From assembly GCA_017464305.1 (NCBI GenBank), contig JAFUDS010000006.1, forward strand, positions 1 through 47,655: a stretch of 47,655 nucleotides of DNA, given 5' to 3'. Source of the DNA: Clostridia bacterium (lineage in GTDB: Bacteria; Bacillota; Clostridia; Christensenellales; Aristaeellaceae). Shown piece after piece: positions 34,570 through 42,587 of the stretch (position 1 is the stretch's first letter; each line of letters begins with the position of its first letter). The translations under genes were made by a program, and so were the position numbers. The notes under the pieces are model-generated. The model had not been told where the DNA came from. It did no database searches and saw only the letters and a program-made list of their open reading frames with translations.

Positions 34570-35010
34570 TCATTGATTTTCGATCCAGAATTGGTGCAGC
34601 TGCCGATAGATCGCCTGGGTGGTTTCCGCGTTTTCCGCATTAAAGATGGCCGTTTTCTCCCCGTCCCGGGCAATCATGTAGGTAGGAAAGCGTTCCGACA
34701 CATAGGCCTCGTACACCCCGAGGGACTCGTTCTCCCAGGTGCCATAATGATATCCCCCCCACAGTCGGCCGCCCTCCACCGGGCGTCCATAGTCGCTCTC
34801 CGTCCCTTCGTACAGCCGCAACTCCTCCAGGGTATCCAGGGAGAAGACCGCGCTGGTATGCTTCGAGCCATAGAAGCCGAAAACCCTTTTCTCCGCGGAA
34901 AAGCGGAAGCTGGGGCTGCCCTGGGAGACGATGAAATAGTACCCCGTGGCCAGAATCAGCACGAAGGCCAGAAAAATCGTGCTTCGTTTTTTGCTCTTGT
35001 CCGCCAGCAT
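34570..35010 (-). CDS. Membrane-anchored hypothetical protein, PH-like domain
   Basis: The 146-residue protein has one N-terminal membrane helix (STIFLAFVLILATGYYFIV, about 10-28) and an outside domain that looks like a bacterial PH-type barrel, with YEAYVSERFPTYMIARDGE and a C-terminal helix TTQAIYRQLHQFWIENQ. No catalytic motif is visible. GGAGAGAG precedes the ATG. It sits between the oppF-type ATPase and the alpha/beta hydrolase in the same direction. The function is unknown. Confidence 0.75.
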   Translation of the reverse strand: MLADKSKKRSTIFLAFVLILATGYYFIVSQGSPSFRFSAEKRVFGFYGSKHTSAVFSLDTLEELRLYEGTESDYGRPVEGGRLWGGYHYGTWENESLGVYEAYVSERFPTYMIARDGEKTAIFNAENAETTQAIYRQLHQFWIENQ

Positions 35011-35055
35011 GGTCTCTCTCCTTTCCTCATGATGTTGCCAAGCGCCGTAGTCGCT

Positions 35056-36015
35056 TTATTCCCCGATTTCGTGAATTCGGCAGCAGGACACGAAATGTCC
35101 GGCGCTGACCTCCTCCAGCTTCTGGGGCTGCTGGCAGGCTTCCGTGGCATAGGGGCAGCGGGCCGCGAACCGGCAGCCCGGCTTGGGATTGATGGGGCTG
35201 GTGATTTCGCCCTTCAGCCGAATCCGCTGCATGGGATGATGAATATCCGTGCTGGGAATGGCAGACAGCAGCGCCTTGGTATAGGGGTGCAGCGTATGGG
35301 CGAAAAGCTCCTTGGTCGGCGCTTTTTCCACCAGCTGGCCCAGATACATGACGCAGATATTATCGCTGATGTGCTTCACCACGCTCAGGTCATGGGTCAC
35401 GAACATATAGGCCATGCCCATCTTCTGCTGCAGCTCCTGCAATAGGTTCAGCACCGCCGCCTGAATGGATACATCCAGGGCGGAAACCGGCTCGTCGCAG
35501 ACGATAAACTCCGGATTCAGCGCCAGAGCCCGGGCGATACACACCCGCTGGCGACGGCCGCCATCCAGCTCATGGGGATAAGCCTCCCGCAGGCGCTCGT
35601 CGATGCCCACCAGCTCCATCAGCTTGTTGGCCTCCGCCTTCAGCTCCGCCTTGGAGTGGAAGCGGCCGGACATCTTCAAAGGCTCAATGACGGTGTTCTC
35701 AATCCGCAGCCGGGGGTTCAGGCTGGAGTAAGGATCCTGGAAAACGATTTGCATCTTTTCCCGCAGGGCCTTCAGCTCCGCCTTGTTCACATGGGTAATA
35801 TCCTTGTCGTTCAGGAATATTTTTCCGTCCGTGCTTTCCAGCAGATGGATGATGGTCCGGCCCAGGGTGGATTTTCCGCAGCCGGATTCTCCCACCACCC
35901 CCAGGGTCTCCCCCCGGGCGATGGTGAAGCTGACGTCATCCACGGCATGGTTGGTACCCGCGGGAACCTTGAAATATTTCTTCAGATGCTCTACGCGAAT
36001 CAGTTCATTCGCCAT
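35056..36015 (-). CDS. Peptide/nickel-type ABC transporter ATPase (OppF/DppF-like)
   Basis: The 319-residue ATPase has Walker A GESGCGKST (42-50), the Q-loop VFQDPYSSLNP (91-101), Walker B IVCDEP (171-176) with SALDVS, and the C-terminal oligopeptide-transporter tail with a Cys cluster (PGCRFAARCPYATEACQQP). The signature reads LDGGRRQR rather than LSGGQRQR: Asp151 replaces the Ser that contacts ATP. This change occurs in some Opp-type subfamilies. It begins 2 bp after the stop of the OppD-like gene and pairs with it. Confidence 0.93.
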   Translation of the reverse strand: MANELIRVEHLKKYFKVPAGTNHAVDDVSFTIARGETLGVVGESGCGKSTLGRTIIHLLESTDGKIFLNDKDITHVNKAELKALREKMQIVFQDPYSSLNPRLRIENTVIEPLKMSGRFHSKAELKAEANKLMELVGIDERLREAYPHELDGGRRQRVCIARALALNPEFIVCDEPVSALDVSIQAAVLNLLQELQQKMGMAYMFVTHDLSVVKHISDNICVMYLGQLVEKAPTKELFAHTLHPYTKALLSAIPSTDIHHPMQRIRLKGEITSPINPKPGCRFAARCPYATEACQQPQKLEEVSAGHFVSCCRIHEIGE

Positions 36016-36017
36016 GA

Positions 36018-37004
36018 TCAGGCCCCTCCTTTCAAGGTTCCGGGTTCGTTGCGGTTAAAGCAGGCGCACAGGTGTCCCGGGGAAAGCTCCTTCATCTCCG
36101 GCTTCCGGCGGCGGCATTCCTCCGTCGCGTAGGGGCACCGGGGCGCGAAGGCGCATCCCTCCGGCAGGTCCGTGGGGTCCGGGGGCATGCCCGCGATGGG
36201 CTTCAGCTTCTCCCCCTCCGCCGTCATGTTGGGCAGAGACTCAAACAGCCCGATGGTATAGGGATGGGTCGGATGATCAAAGATATCCTCCCGGGTGCCG
36301 CTTTCCACGATGGATCCCGCATAGATCACCGCCACGTTTTCGCAGGTCTGGGCGATGACGCCCAGATCGTGGGTGATCAGGATCATGGAGGTTTGGAATT
36401 TCTCCTTCAGCTCGTTGATCAAATCCAGCACCTGGGCCTGAATGGTCACGTCCAGAGCTGTGGTGGGCTCGTCCGCCAGCAGCAGCTCCGGATTGCAGGC
36501 CAGCGCCATGGCGATAACCACCCGCTGCTTCATGCCGCCGGAGAACTGATGAGGATACTCTCCGTAGCGTTCCGCGGGGATGCCTACGGTTTCCAGCATC
36601 TCCCCCGCCTTTTTCATCCCCGTCTTGATGTCATAATCATTGTGCAGGGTCAGCACTTCCAGAATCTGGTCGCCCACGGTCATCAGGGGATTCAGGGCGG
36701 TCATGGGGTCCTGGAAAATCATGGCGATCTTCCCGCCCCGGACCTGCAGCATCTCGCTCTCCGGCTTCTTCAGCAGGTCCTCCCCGTCCAGCAGGATCTC
36801 TCCCCGCTTGATCTTCGCGGGTGGATCCGGCAGGATGCGCAAAATCGCCTTAGCGATGGTGGTCTTTCCCGCGCCAGTTTCTCCCACCAGGCCCAGGGTA
36901 TGCCCCTTCCGGACCTCCAGGGAAACACCGTTTACCGCGTGGACGGTACGGCCGGCCTGGGTGTAAATGACTTCCAGGTCTTTCACCTTCAGAAAATCAG
37001 ACAT
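36018..37004 (-). CDS. Peptide/nickel-type ABC transporter ATPase (OppD/DppD-like)
   Basis: The 328-residue ATPase has Walker [10 protein letters not shown] (41-49), a Q-loop [11 protein letters not shown], a canonical signature FSGGMKQRV, Walker [15 protein letters not shown] and the oligopeptide-family C-terminal extension with [13 protein letters not shown]. It forms a heterodimer with the next gene to power the permeases. Because its signature is intact, the dimer would have one canonical and one variant composite ATP site. AAGGAGG precedes the ATG. Confidence 0.94.
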   Translation of the reverse strand: MSDFLKVKDLEVIYTQAGRTVHAVNGVSLEVRKGHTLGLVGETGAGKTTIAKAILRILPDPPAKIKRGEILLDGEDLLKKPESEMLQVRGGKIAMIFQDPMTALNPLMTVGDQILEVLTLHNDYDIKTGMKKAGEMLETVGIPAERYGEYPHQFSGGMKQRVVIAMALACNPELLLADEPTTALDVTIQAQVLDLINELKEKFQTSMILITHDLGVIAQTCENVAVIYAGSIVESGTREDIFDHPTHPYTIGLFESLPNMTAEGEKLKPIAGMPPDPTDLPEGCAFAPRCPYATEECRRRKPEMKELSPGHLCACFNRNEPGTLKGGA

Positions 37005-37020
37005 TCTCCGTACCTCCTTC

Positions 37021-37887
37021 TTAGTCTCTCAGCTTGGGATCCAGCGCGTCCCGAACGCCGTCTCCCATCAGGTTGATGGCGAACACCGTCAGGGCGATGG
37101 CAATCCCGGGAACCAGCAGCAGATGGGGATTGGTCCGGATATAGGTCCGGCCCTCGGTCAGCATGGCGCCCCATTCCGGGTTCGGGGGCTGAATGCCCAG
37201 TCCGATATAGGACAGGCCCGCGGCCATAATCATGGTGGAGCCGATGCCCATGGTGGTGGTTACGATGACCGGCTGAATCACGTTGGGCAGCAGGTGCTTA
37301 AACATAATCACCGGGCTGGAGCAGTTGATGGATTGCGCCGCTTCGATGTACTCCTTGCTGCGTTCGGAAAGGATCTGGCCTCGAATCATCCGCACCGTTC
37401 CGGGAATGCCGCCCACCGTCAGGGCGATCACCGTCGCGAAGAATCCGGAACCCATGGCGTTGGAAACCAGAATGCACAGCATGGTGCCGGGCAGCGCGGA
37501 CCAAACATCCATGAACCGCATGATCACCGTCTCGGTTACGCCGCCGAAATATCCGCCGATAGAGCCAATAATGATACCCAGGGCCGCGCCGAACAGGGAG
37601 GCACAGATGCCCAGGGCCAGGGAGTACCGGCCGCCATAGAGCAGACGGGTCAGCATATCCCGGCCCATGCTGTCGCAGCCCAGCAGATGCTCCTTGGAAG
37701 GCCCGGCGTACATATTGAACAGGTCCACATCGTTCACGCCATACGGAGAAAGGAAGGGACCAATCACACAAGCCAACACGATGAACAGCAGCAGGAATAC
37801 TCCCAGCTTGGAGGAGAAGGATTTGGTCGCCCGGCGGAAAAACTCGCCCAGGGCGCTGGATTTCTTATATCCTTTTTGCTTTGCCAT
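37021..37887 (-). CDS. Peptide/nickel-type ABC permease (OppC/DppC-like)
   Basis: The 288-residue inner-membrane permease has an N-terminal helix (LGVFLLLFIVLACVIGPFLS), further helices and the cytoplasmic coupling loop EAAQSINCSSPVIMFKHLLP, the EAA motif of importer permeases. The early GCDSMGRDMLTRLLYGGR is typical of DppC. It starts 2 bp after the stop of the OppB-like gene, so translation is coupled. Confidence 0.94.
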   Translation of the reverse strand: MAKQKGYKKSSALGEFFRRATKSFSSKLGVFLLLFIVLACVIGPFLSPYGVNDVDLFNMYAGPSKEHLLGCDSMGRDMLTRLLYGGRYSLALGICASLFGAALGIIIGSIGGYFGGVTETVIMRFMDVWSALPGTMLCILVSNAMGSGFFATVIALTVGGIPGTVRMIRGQILSERSKEYIEAAQSINCSSPVIMFKHLLPNVIQPVIVTTTMGIGSTMIMAAGLSYIGLGIQPPNPEWGAMLTEGRTYIRTNPHLLLVPGIAIALTVFAINLMGDGVRDALDPKLRD

Positions 37888-37889
37888 GC

Positions 37890-38837
37890 TTATTTCACCT
37901 TCTTTCCCTTGCTATACTGCGCCTTGATCCGGGGATCCAGGAAGGCGTAACACAGATCCATGATCAGCACCGCAATGGAGGCGAACAGCGCGAAGAAAAT
38001 CACGCAGGCCCGCACCACCGGATAGTCATGCTGATTGACGCCGGACAGCAGATAAGCCCCAACGCCGGGGATGGAGAACACCGTCTCAATCACCGGAGAA
38101 CCGGCGATCACGCCCGCCAGGCCGCCGCCCACGCCCGTGATGATGGGCATCATGGCATTGGGGAGCATATGCTTCCGGACGATGATTCCCTCCTTCTGGC
38201 CCTTGGAACGAGCGGTAGTCACAAAGTCCGCCCGAATGACCTCCAGCATGGAGGACCGGGCCTGCCGCGCGTTAATGGCGATGCCGCCGAAGCTGGAGGC
38301 CAGAATGGGCATCACATAGCATTTCCAGCTGTCGATACCGTAGGCCGGCAGCCAGTTCAGCTTCAGGGAGAACAGCAGGATCATCAGCAGCGCCACGAAG
38401 AAGTCCGGCGCGGAGACGAAGACCATGGCGATGATCATTACCAGGGAATCCTGCCAGCGGCCTTCATGGGTTCCGGCAAAGATGCCCAGCAGCGTGCCGA
38501 ACACCACGTTCAGCACCATGGCCGCCAGCCCGACGATCAGCGTCCGGGGCAGCCGCACGCCCAGCTCGGAAATGACGGAGCTGGAGAAAACCCAGCTTTC
38601 GCCGAAATCCAGGCGGACAAACGTGTTGTACATATAGGATCCCAGCTGGCCCAGGAAGGATTTATCCAGCCCCATAACATGGCGCTTGATTTCGATGGTT
38701 TCCTGGGAAGCCTCCTTGCCCAGCAGCAGGGAAGCCGGATCGCCGGGGACCAAATAGGTCAGCGTAAAAATGACCAGACCGGCACACCAGAGGATGACGA
38801 TCATGCCAAGGATACGCTTCAGGATGTACCGTGACAT
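37890..38837 (-). CDS. Peptide/nickel-type ABC permease (OppB/DppB-like)
   Basis: The 315-residue permease begins MSRYILKRILGMIVILWCAG, the classical OppB/DppB start, and keeps YLVPGDPASLLLG. The EAA-like loop is DFVTTARSKGQKEGIIVRKH, and the C-terminus has VLIMDLCYAFLDPRIK. It pairs with the OppC-like protein. Upstream lies a strong hairpin (38862-38889) separating it from the binding-protein gene, as often seen where the binding protein must be made in excess. Confidence 0.94.
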   Translation of the reverse strand: MSRYILKRILGMIVILWCAGLVIFTLTYLVPGDPASLLLGKEASQETIEIKRHVMGLDKSFLGQLGSYMYNTFVRLDFGESWVFSSSVISELGVRLPRTLIVGLAAMVLNVVFGTLLGIFAGTHEGRWQDSLVMIIAMVFVSAPDFFVALLMILLFSLKLNWLPAYGIDSWKCYVMPILASSFGGIAINARQARSSMLEVIRADFVTTARSKGQKEGIIVRKHMLPNAMMPIITGVGGGLAGVIAGSPVIETVFSIPGVGAYLLSGVNQHDYPVVRACVIFFALFASIAVLIMDLCYAFLDPRIKAQYSKGKKVK

Positions 38838-38861
38838 AGTTTTCCTCCTTTTTTCACAAAT

Positions 38862-38889
38862 CAGGGGGAGCCGTAACCGGCTCCCCCTG
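38862..38889 (-). terminator. Intergenic stem-loop between binding-protein and permease genes
   Basis: CAGGGGGAGCCG and CGGCTCCCCCTG form a perfect 12-bp stem with a TAAC loop. On the minus strand it lacks a proper T run (TGATTTGTG). It more likely protects the upstream mRNA end or partly terminates than stops transcription fully. Confidence 0.8.
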
Positions 38890-38930
38890 CAGGGTTTTCA
38901 GCTACGAAAGCCTCAGACCGTTTTCTATTC

Positions 38931-40490
38931 TTATTGTCCTACGAAGGTGGCAGCGCCGGGGGTGTAATATCCTTCGCGATAGAACATCTCGGCGATGTCC
39001 TTGGTGTACACCAGGCCCGTGGAAATCTTGGCGATGGGATAGATGTAAGCATGCTCCACATCGTGGTCCAGCACCGCGCGCATATGCTCCGCGTCATGGG
39101 TAGCGTCGGCCACAGCCGCTTCGTACAGCTCCTGCAGCTCCGGATCGTCGATCAGGGAGAAGGTGATGCCGTTGTTCACTTCGTTGTCGAAGATCAGATG
39201 CCAGGAACCCACCATGTTGGGGCCGCCCAGCTGCTGCACCATCACGTCCCACTCATCGGAATGCTGGGGGCTGGTAATGGTGTTGTACACATCGGGGGTC
39301 ACCAGGCTGATCTTGGAATTGATGCCCGCCTGCAGCAGCATGACCTGAATCATCTGGCAAGCCTTGGAGGTTACTTCGGAGTTGTTGGAAATCAGCACGA
39401 TCTCCCGTCCGTCGTATCCGGAGCTGGCCACATATTCCTTGGCCTTGGCCAGATCATAATCAGTAATGAAGGTGCCCGTCATTTCCAGGGACTCGTCATA
39501 GTCGGAGAAGGCTTCCGTACCGATGGTGGTGGCGGGGCTGAAGGAGCCGCCCATGGCCTGGCACAGCACGCCATTGTCCACGGCGTAGAAGATAGCCTTG
39601 CGCAGATCCTCGTTGATGGTCTGGGCATTGGGGGCCATCAGGTAATAGTCGCCCTGGGTGACGATTTCCACGGTGTAGTTCGCAGACTGGGCGCCATTCT
39701 GGAATTCGTCCAGCATGGACAGGGGCACATAGCTGCACACGTCCAGGTTGCCCTGCTCCAGGCCGATCACGGCGGTGGAAGCTTCGGCCACCACGTCCAT
39801 CTCCAGGGTCTGGACCGTGGCGGTGTGGCGCTTGGACAGCTCGGGGTGATTCAGTCCCCAGTATTCATCGTTCGCTTCCATCACCAGCTTGGAGCCGGGC
39901 ACGAAGGAAGTGATCTTGTAGCAGCCCGTGCCGCAAGCATCCTGGGTCATGCCGTTGTGATCGTTGTAGGCCTTCTCGCTCCAGATCAGGGTCCGGGCCA
40001 GGGGGAATTCCAGCTCGGCGATGGCCGGGGGAACATCTTTCCAGTGGATGTAGAAGGTGTAATCATCGATGGGCTCGATGGAATCAAAGAAGTCAAAGCG
40101 CATGGCCTGGCCCCGGTTGATGATCCACTCGAAGCAGTACTTGACGTCGCTGGAGGTAATGTTGTTGCCATCCCAGTCATAGATGTCGTTGTTCAGGGTC
40201 ACCTTCCAGGACTTGCCGCCGTCCACCTCTTCATATTCCTTGGCCATGGCGGGCATCAGCTTTCCGGAAGAATCGTCCGCGAAATCGAACAGGGACTCGT
40301 ACACACCGTAGATCCAGAAATACCGGGAACCCAGGTTGGTGTCGTCTCCCTCCAGATCCTGAGGATCGGTGTCGATGGCCACCACCAGCTTGTCATAGCG
40401 GCCATTGTCCAGCAAGGTGCCCGCCATCGCGCTGCCCATCACGGCGCACAGAAGGCAAAGGGCCAACAACAGAGATACCAGTTTCTTCAT
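38931..40490 (-). CDS. ABC transporter substrate-binding protein, family 5 (OppA/DppA-like)
   Basis: The 519-residue protein has a signal peptide (MKKLVSLLLALCLLCAVMGS, probable cleavage after AMA) and an SBP_bac_5 body: DTDPQDLEGDD, SLFDFADDSSGKLMPAMAKE, the family motif TLNNDIYDWDGNNITSSDVK, and DACGTGCYKI. Proteins of this family bind peptides, nickel or small glycosides and aromatics outside the membrane. GGAGGAAC precedes the chosen ATG. It is first in the cluster, so it defines the imported substrate, which cannot be named from sequence. Confidence 0.93.
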   Translation of the reverse strand: MKKLVSLLLALCLLCAVMGSAMAGTLLDNGRYDKLVVAIDTDPQDLEGDDTNLGSRYFWIYGVYESLFDFADDSSGKLMPAMAKEYEEVDGGKSWKVTLNNDIYDWDGNNITSSDVKYCFEWIINRGQAMRFDFFDSIEPIDDYTFYIHWKDVPPAIAELEFPLARTLIWSEKAYNDHNGMTQDACGTGCYKITSFVPGSKLVMEANDEYWGLNHPELSKRHTATVQTLEMDVVAEASTAVIGLEQGNLDVCSYVPLSMLDEFQNGAQSANYTVEIVTQGDYYLMAPNAQTINEDLRKAIFYAVDNGVLCQAMGGSFSPATTIGTEAFSDYDESLEMTGTFITDYDLAKAKEYVASSGYDGREIVLISNNSEVTSKACQMIQVMLLQAGINSKISLVTPDVYNTITSPQHSDEWDVMVQQLGGPNMVGSWHLIFDNEVNNGITFSLIDDPELQELYEAAVADATHDAEHMRAVLDHDVEHAYIYPIAKISTGLVYTKDIAEMFYREGYYTPGAATFVGQ

Positions 40491-40546
40491 CTTGTGTTCC
40501 TCCTTTTTTCTTTTGCGAAAAACTTCTTTTCGCTGTTTCTGGAGAA

Positions 40547-40555
40547 AGTATAGCA
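40547..40555 (-). promoter_or_regulatory. Candidate extended -10 promoter of the importer cluster
   Basis: On the minus strand TGC followed by TATACT (40552-40547) lies 57 bp before the binding-protein start. The -35 region is poor, so an activator is likely. Confidence 0.5.
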
Positions 40556-40640
40556 CGGACTTTTCCTTCCCCGTGCACCGGAAAATGGATGCTTTGTCCC
40601 GGTTTTTGCATCATTGGGTAGTTATTTATCCATTTTAGAC

Positions 40641-40667
40641 AAAATAAAAGAGCCCCCGCAGGGACTC
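40641..40667 (-). terminator. Terminator of the LysR/membrane-protein unit
   Basis: On the minus strand GAGTCCC (40667-40661) pairs with GGGGCTC, including one G-T pair, and is followed by TTTTATTTT. It lies 20 bp after the stop at 40688 and separates this unit from the importer cluster. Confidence 0.7.
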
Positions 40668-40687
40668 CTTTCCGGGACTTGCGCTAT

Positions 40688-41398
40688 TTACTTTCCGCGG
40701 CGAAAAATGCCTTCACTCCTTTCGTTCTCGATGGGGACGCCGTCCTCCGGCGCCTTCTCCCCGCTTTCCTCCTGAGTGTAGGGAAGGTTCGTCTCCATTC
40801 GCACCATCAGCATCGCCAGGGCCGCCCCCAGGGTGAAGGCCCCCAGCGTCATCCACAGGCTTCTGTACAGTCCCGCGTTGGCCGGGCTCAGGAAGTAATC
40901 GATCACCGTCGCCAGAAAATCCAGCCCAAAGGCCACCGCCAGCCACTTCCCGTATCGCCGCAGCGCCAGGGAGGATACCCTGTAATCATTGACCGTCATT
41001 CTTTCCGGCAGGAAGAGGTAATTCACCGCCAGGGTATAAAGCATCCAGGCCAACAGGCACAGGGTCGCCACCTCCGGCAGCGCCACATAGAGCGCCCGCC
41101 CCGCACCTCCCTGGCCATAGGCCGCCAGGGCCACGCAGCCCGCCATGATGAAAAAGAGAATCAAATAGCAGATTCGCAGCCAGATTCGATTTTTCCGCGG
41201 CAGATCCTGCCTGTATACCGTGCCCGTATAAACCCGGAGGATTCTGGTTTTTCCCCGCTCATCCGTCCTTTTGGTTTCCGTATAGCCTTCAAAATATCGA
41301 TGGTAGGCTCCTCCCTGCCAACTGCGGGTATCCCGATCCTCCAGGGCCTTTCGCTGCAGCTCCCTGTTTTTCCGCTTCGCCCAGTCCTTGATTGCCAT
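40688..41398 (-). CDS. Four-helix membrane protein, hypothetical
   Basis: The 236-residue protein has a basic N-terminus (MAIKDWAKRKNRELQRKALE), then four hydrophobic helices at about 75-95, 105-128, 150-170 and 180-200, for example LRICYLILFFIMAGCVALAA. The tail is acidic and charged. No family is recognised. It begins 15 bp after the LysR stop, so the two are probably cotranscribed. It may be a membrane partner of the regulated pathway. Confidence 0.7.
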   Translation of the reverse strand: MAIKDWAKRKNRELQRKALEDRDTRSWQGGAYHRYFEGYTETKRTDERGKTRILRVYTGTVYRQDLPRKNRIWLRICYLILFFIMAGCVALAAYGQGGAGRALYVALPEVATLCLLAWMLYTLAVNYLFLPERMTVNDYRVSSLALRRYGKWLAVAFGLDFLATVIDYFLSPANAGLYRSLWMTLGAFTLGAALAMLMVRMETNLPYTQEESGEKAPEDGVPIENERSEGIFRRGK

Positions 41399-41413
41399 CT
41401 TTCTTCTTGCCCC

Positions 41414-42310
41414 TTATTCGATCAAACTCTGATTCACTTCCTGATGATTCGCCACCCACCGCCGAGCAAAATTCACGAAGGTTTCCGCCCCCTTGCTCAG
41501 GGGCATATCGTTTCGGAAGTAGATGTTCAGCTCATATTCGATACGGGGATTCAGGGGCAGCACCTTCAGCCCTGGCGCCGGCGGCACAGTGTCATATCGG
41601 CCATGAATCACGGAGATGCCCATTTTCTCCCGCACCATCCGAATCACGTCCGACCCGGCAGGCACGGAGGCCACCACATTCTGCATCCAGGAAGGGGAGA
41701 AGATTTGCTGGCTGAACCGCTCCCGCCCGGTCACCTCGTTCACCAGCATGATCTGCTTTTCCTCCCGCAGCTGCTCCAGGGTGATGGATTCCTGCTCCGC
41801 CAGGGGATGGGTATCGTACAGCAGGGCCAGCACCTCCTCCTGGGCATAATGTATCTCCTGAAACACGGCCCGGAAACGGGGGGAAACATTGGTCAGGAAG
41901 GCCACGTCCACCTCCCCGTCGAACAGGGCTTCCTCCACATCCTCCTGCTGGCCATAGTAGTCGATGGTGTAATCCGGGTACGCCCGGTGGAAATCCATCA
42001 GCAGATCAATGATCTTTCCATCCGCAAACACGCGAATGACATCGTTTCGCTCATCCCCCTTGTGCAGCATGCCATAGCACCGATTCTTCAGGCTGGCAAT
42101 CTGTCGGGCATAGGGCAGAAAGATCTGCCCCTCCGCATTCAGGATGAAGCCCTTCCGCGATCTTTCAAACAGGGGCATGCCAAACTCATCCTCAATCGAC
42201 TGCACATGGCGCAGCAGCGTGGACTGGGACACAAAAAGCTTCTCCGCCGCCAGATAGGAGCTACCATACTCCGCCAGGGCCAGGAATTCTGGAATATAAT
42301 TCGTCTCCAA
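41414..42310 (-). CDS. LysR-family transcriptional regulator
   Basis: The N-terminal 60 residues are a LysR winged helix: YIPEFLALAEYGSSYLAAEK, LFVSQSTLLRHVQSIEDEFG and MPLFERSRKGFILNAEG. A LysR-substrate effector domain follows. I prefer the TTG start at 42310, with AAAGGAG ten bases upstream; an ATG 13 codons earlier is in frame but has no site. It is divergent from the GH3/tannase-like pair and upstream of the importer cluster, so either could be its target. LysR proteins usually activate in response to a pathway metabolite. Confidence 0.9.
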   Translation of the reverse strand: METNYIPEFLALAEYGSSYLAAEKLFVSQSTLLRHVQSIEDEFGMPLFERSRKGFILNAEGQIFLPYARQIASLKNRCYGMLHKGDERNDVIRVFADGKIIDLLMDFHRAYPDYTIDYYGQQEDVEEALFDGEVDVAFLTNVSPRFRAVFQEIHYAQEEVLALLYDTHPLAEQESITLEQLREEKQIMLVNEVTGRERFSQQIFSPSWMQNVVASVPAGSDVIRMVREKMGISVIHGRYDTVPPAPGLKVLPLNPRIEYELNIYFRNDMPLSKGAETFVNFARRWVANHQEVNQSLIE

Positions 42311-42476
42311 AAGGGAACGTCTCCTTTCATGATGTACAAATACACACAACTGATTAGAATCATTATAATGTGCAATTTGTCATAATATGAACCAGATTCT
42401 GCAACGATTATATCATATTCTGAATCAAAAAGTCAAAATACCTTTTTTCGATTTCTCTGCTACTCTCAGACATAGG

Positions 42477-42493
42477 TTCGTGATTGTCACGAA
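42477..42493. promoter_or_regulatory. Palindrome in the LysR/GH3 intergenic region
   Basis: TTCGTGA and TCACGAA form a perfect 7+3+7 palindrome 18 bp before a TATAAT (42511-42516). It contains a T-N11-A frame as in LysR boxes and sits at the -35 position of the GH3 promoter, suggesting LysR activation. Confidence 0.65.
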
Positions 42494-42510
42494 TTTCGGG
42501 ACAATCCCCC

Positions 42511-42516
42511 TATAAT
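42511..42516 (+). promoter_or_regulatory. -10 element of the GH3 promoter
   Basis: A perfect TATAAT 72 bp before the chosen GTG start. The best -35-like hexamer, TTGTCA (42484-42489), is 21 bases away, too far for unaided recognition. Confidence 0.6.
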
Positions 42517-42587
42517 TTGGTTTGATTTTTTCCATAAACTACCGGTATAATGCAATCAGAAATGAAGGAGAGGAAGGAGCCCTGACC

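Noticed and set aside
38934-40553. 539-codon open frame antisense to the substrate-binding protein
   Set aside because: It is an exact shadow of the binding-protein gene, which has a signal peptide and family motifs.
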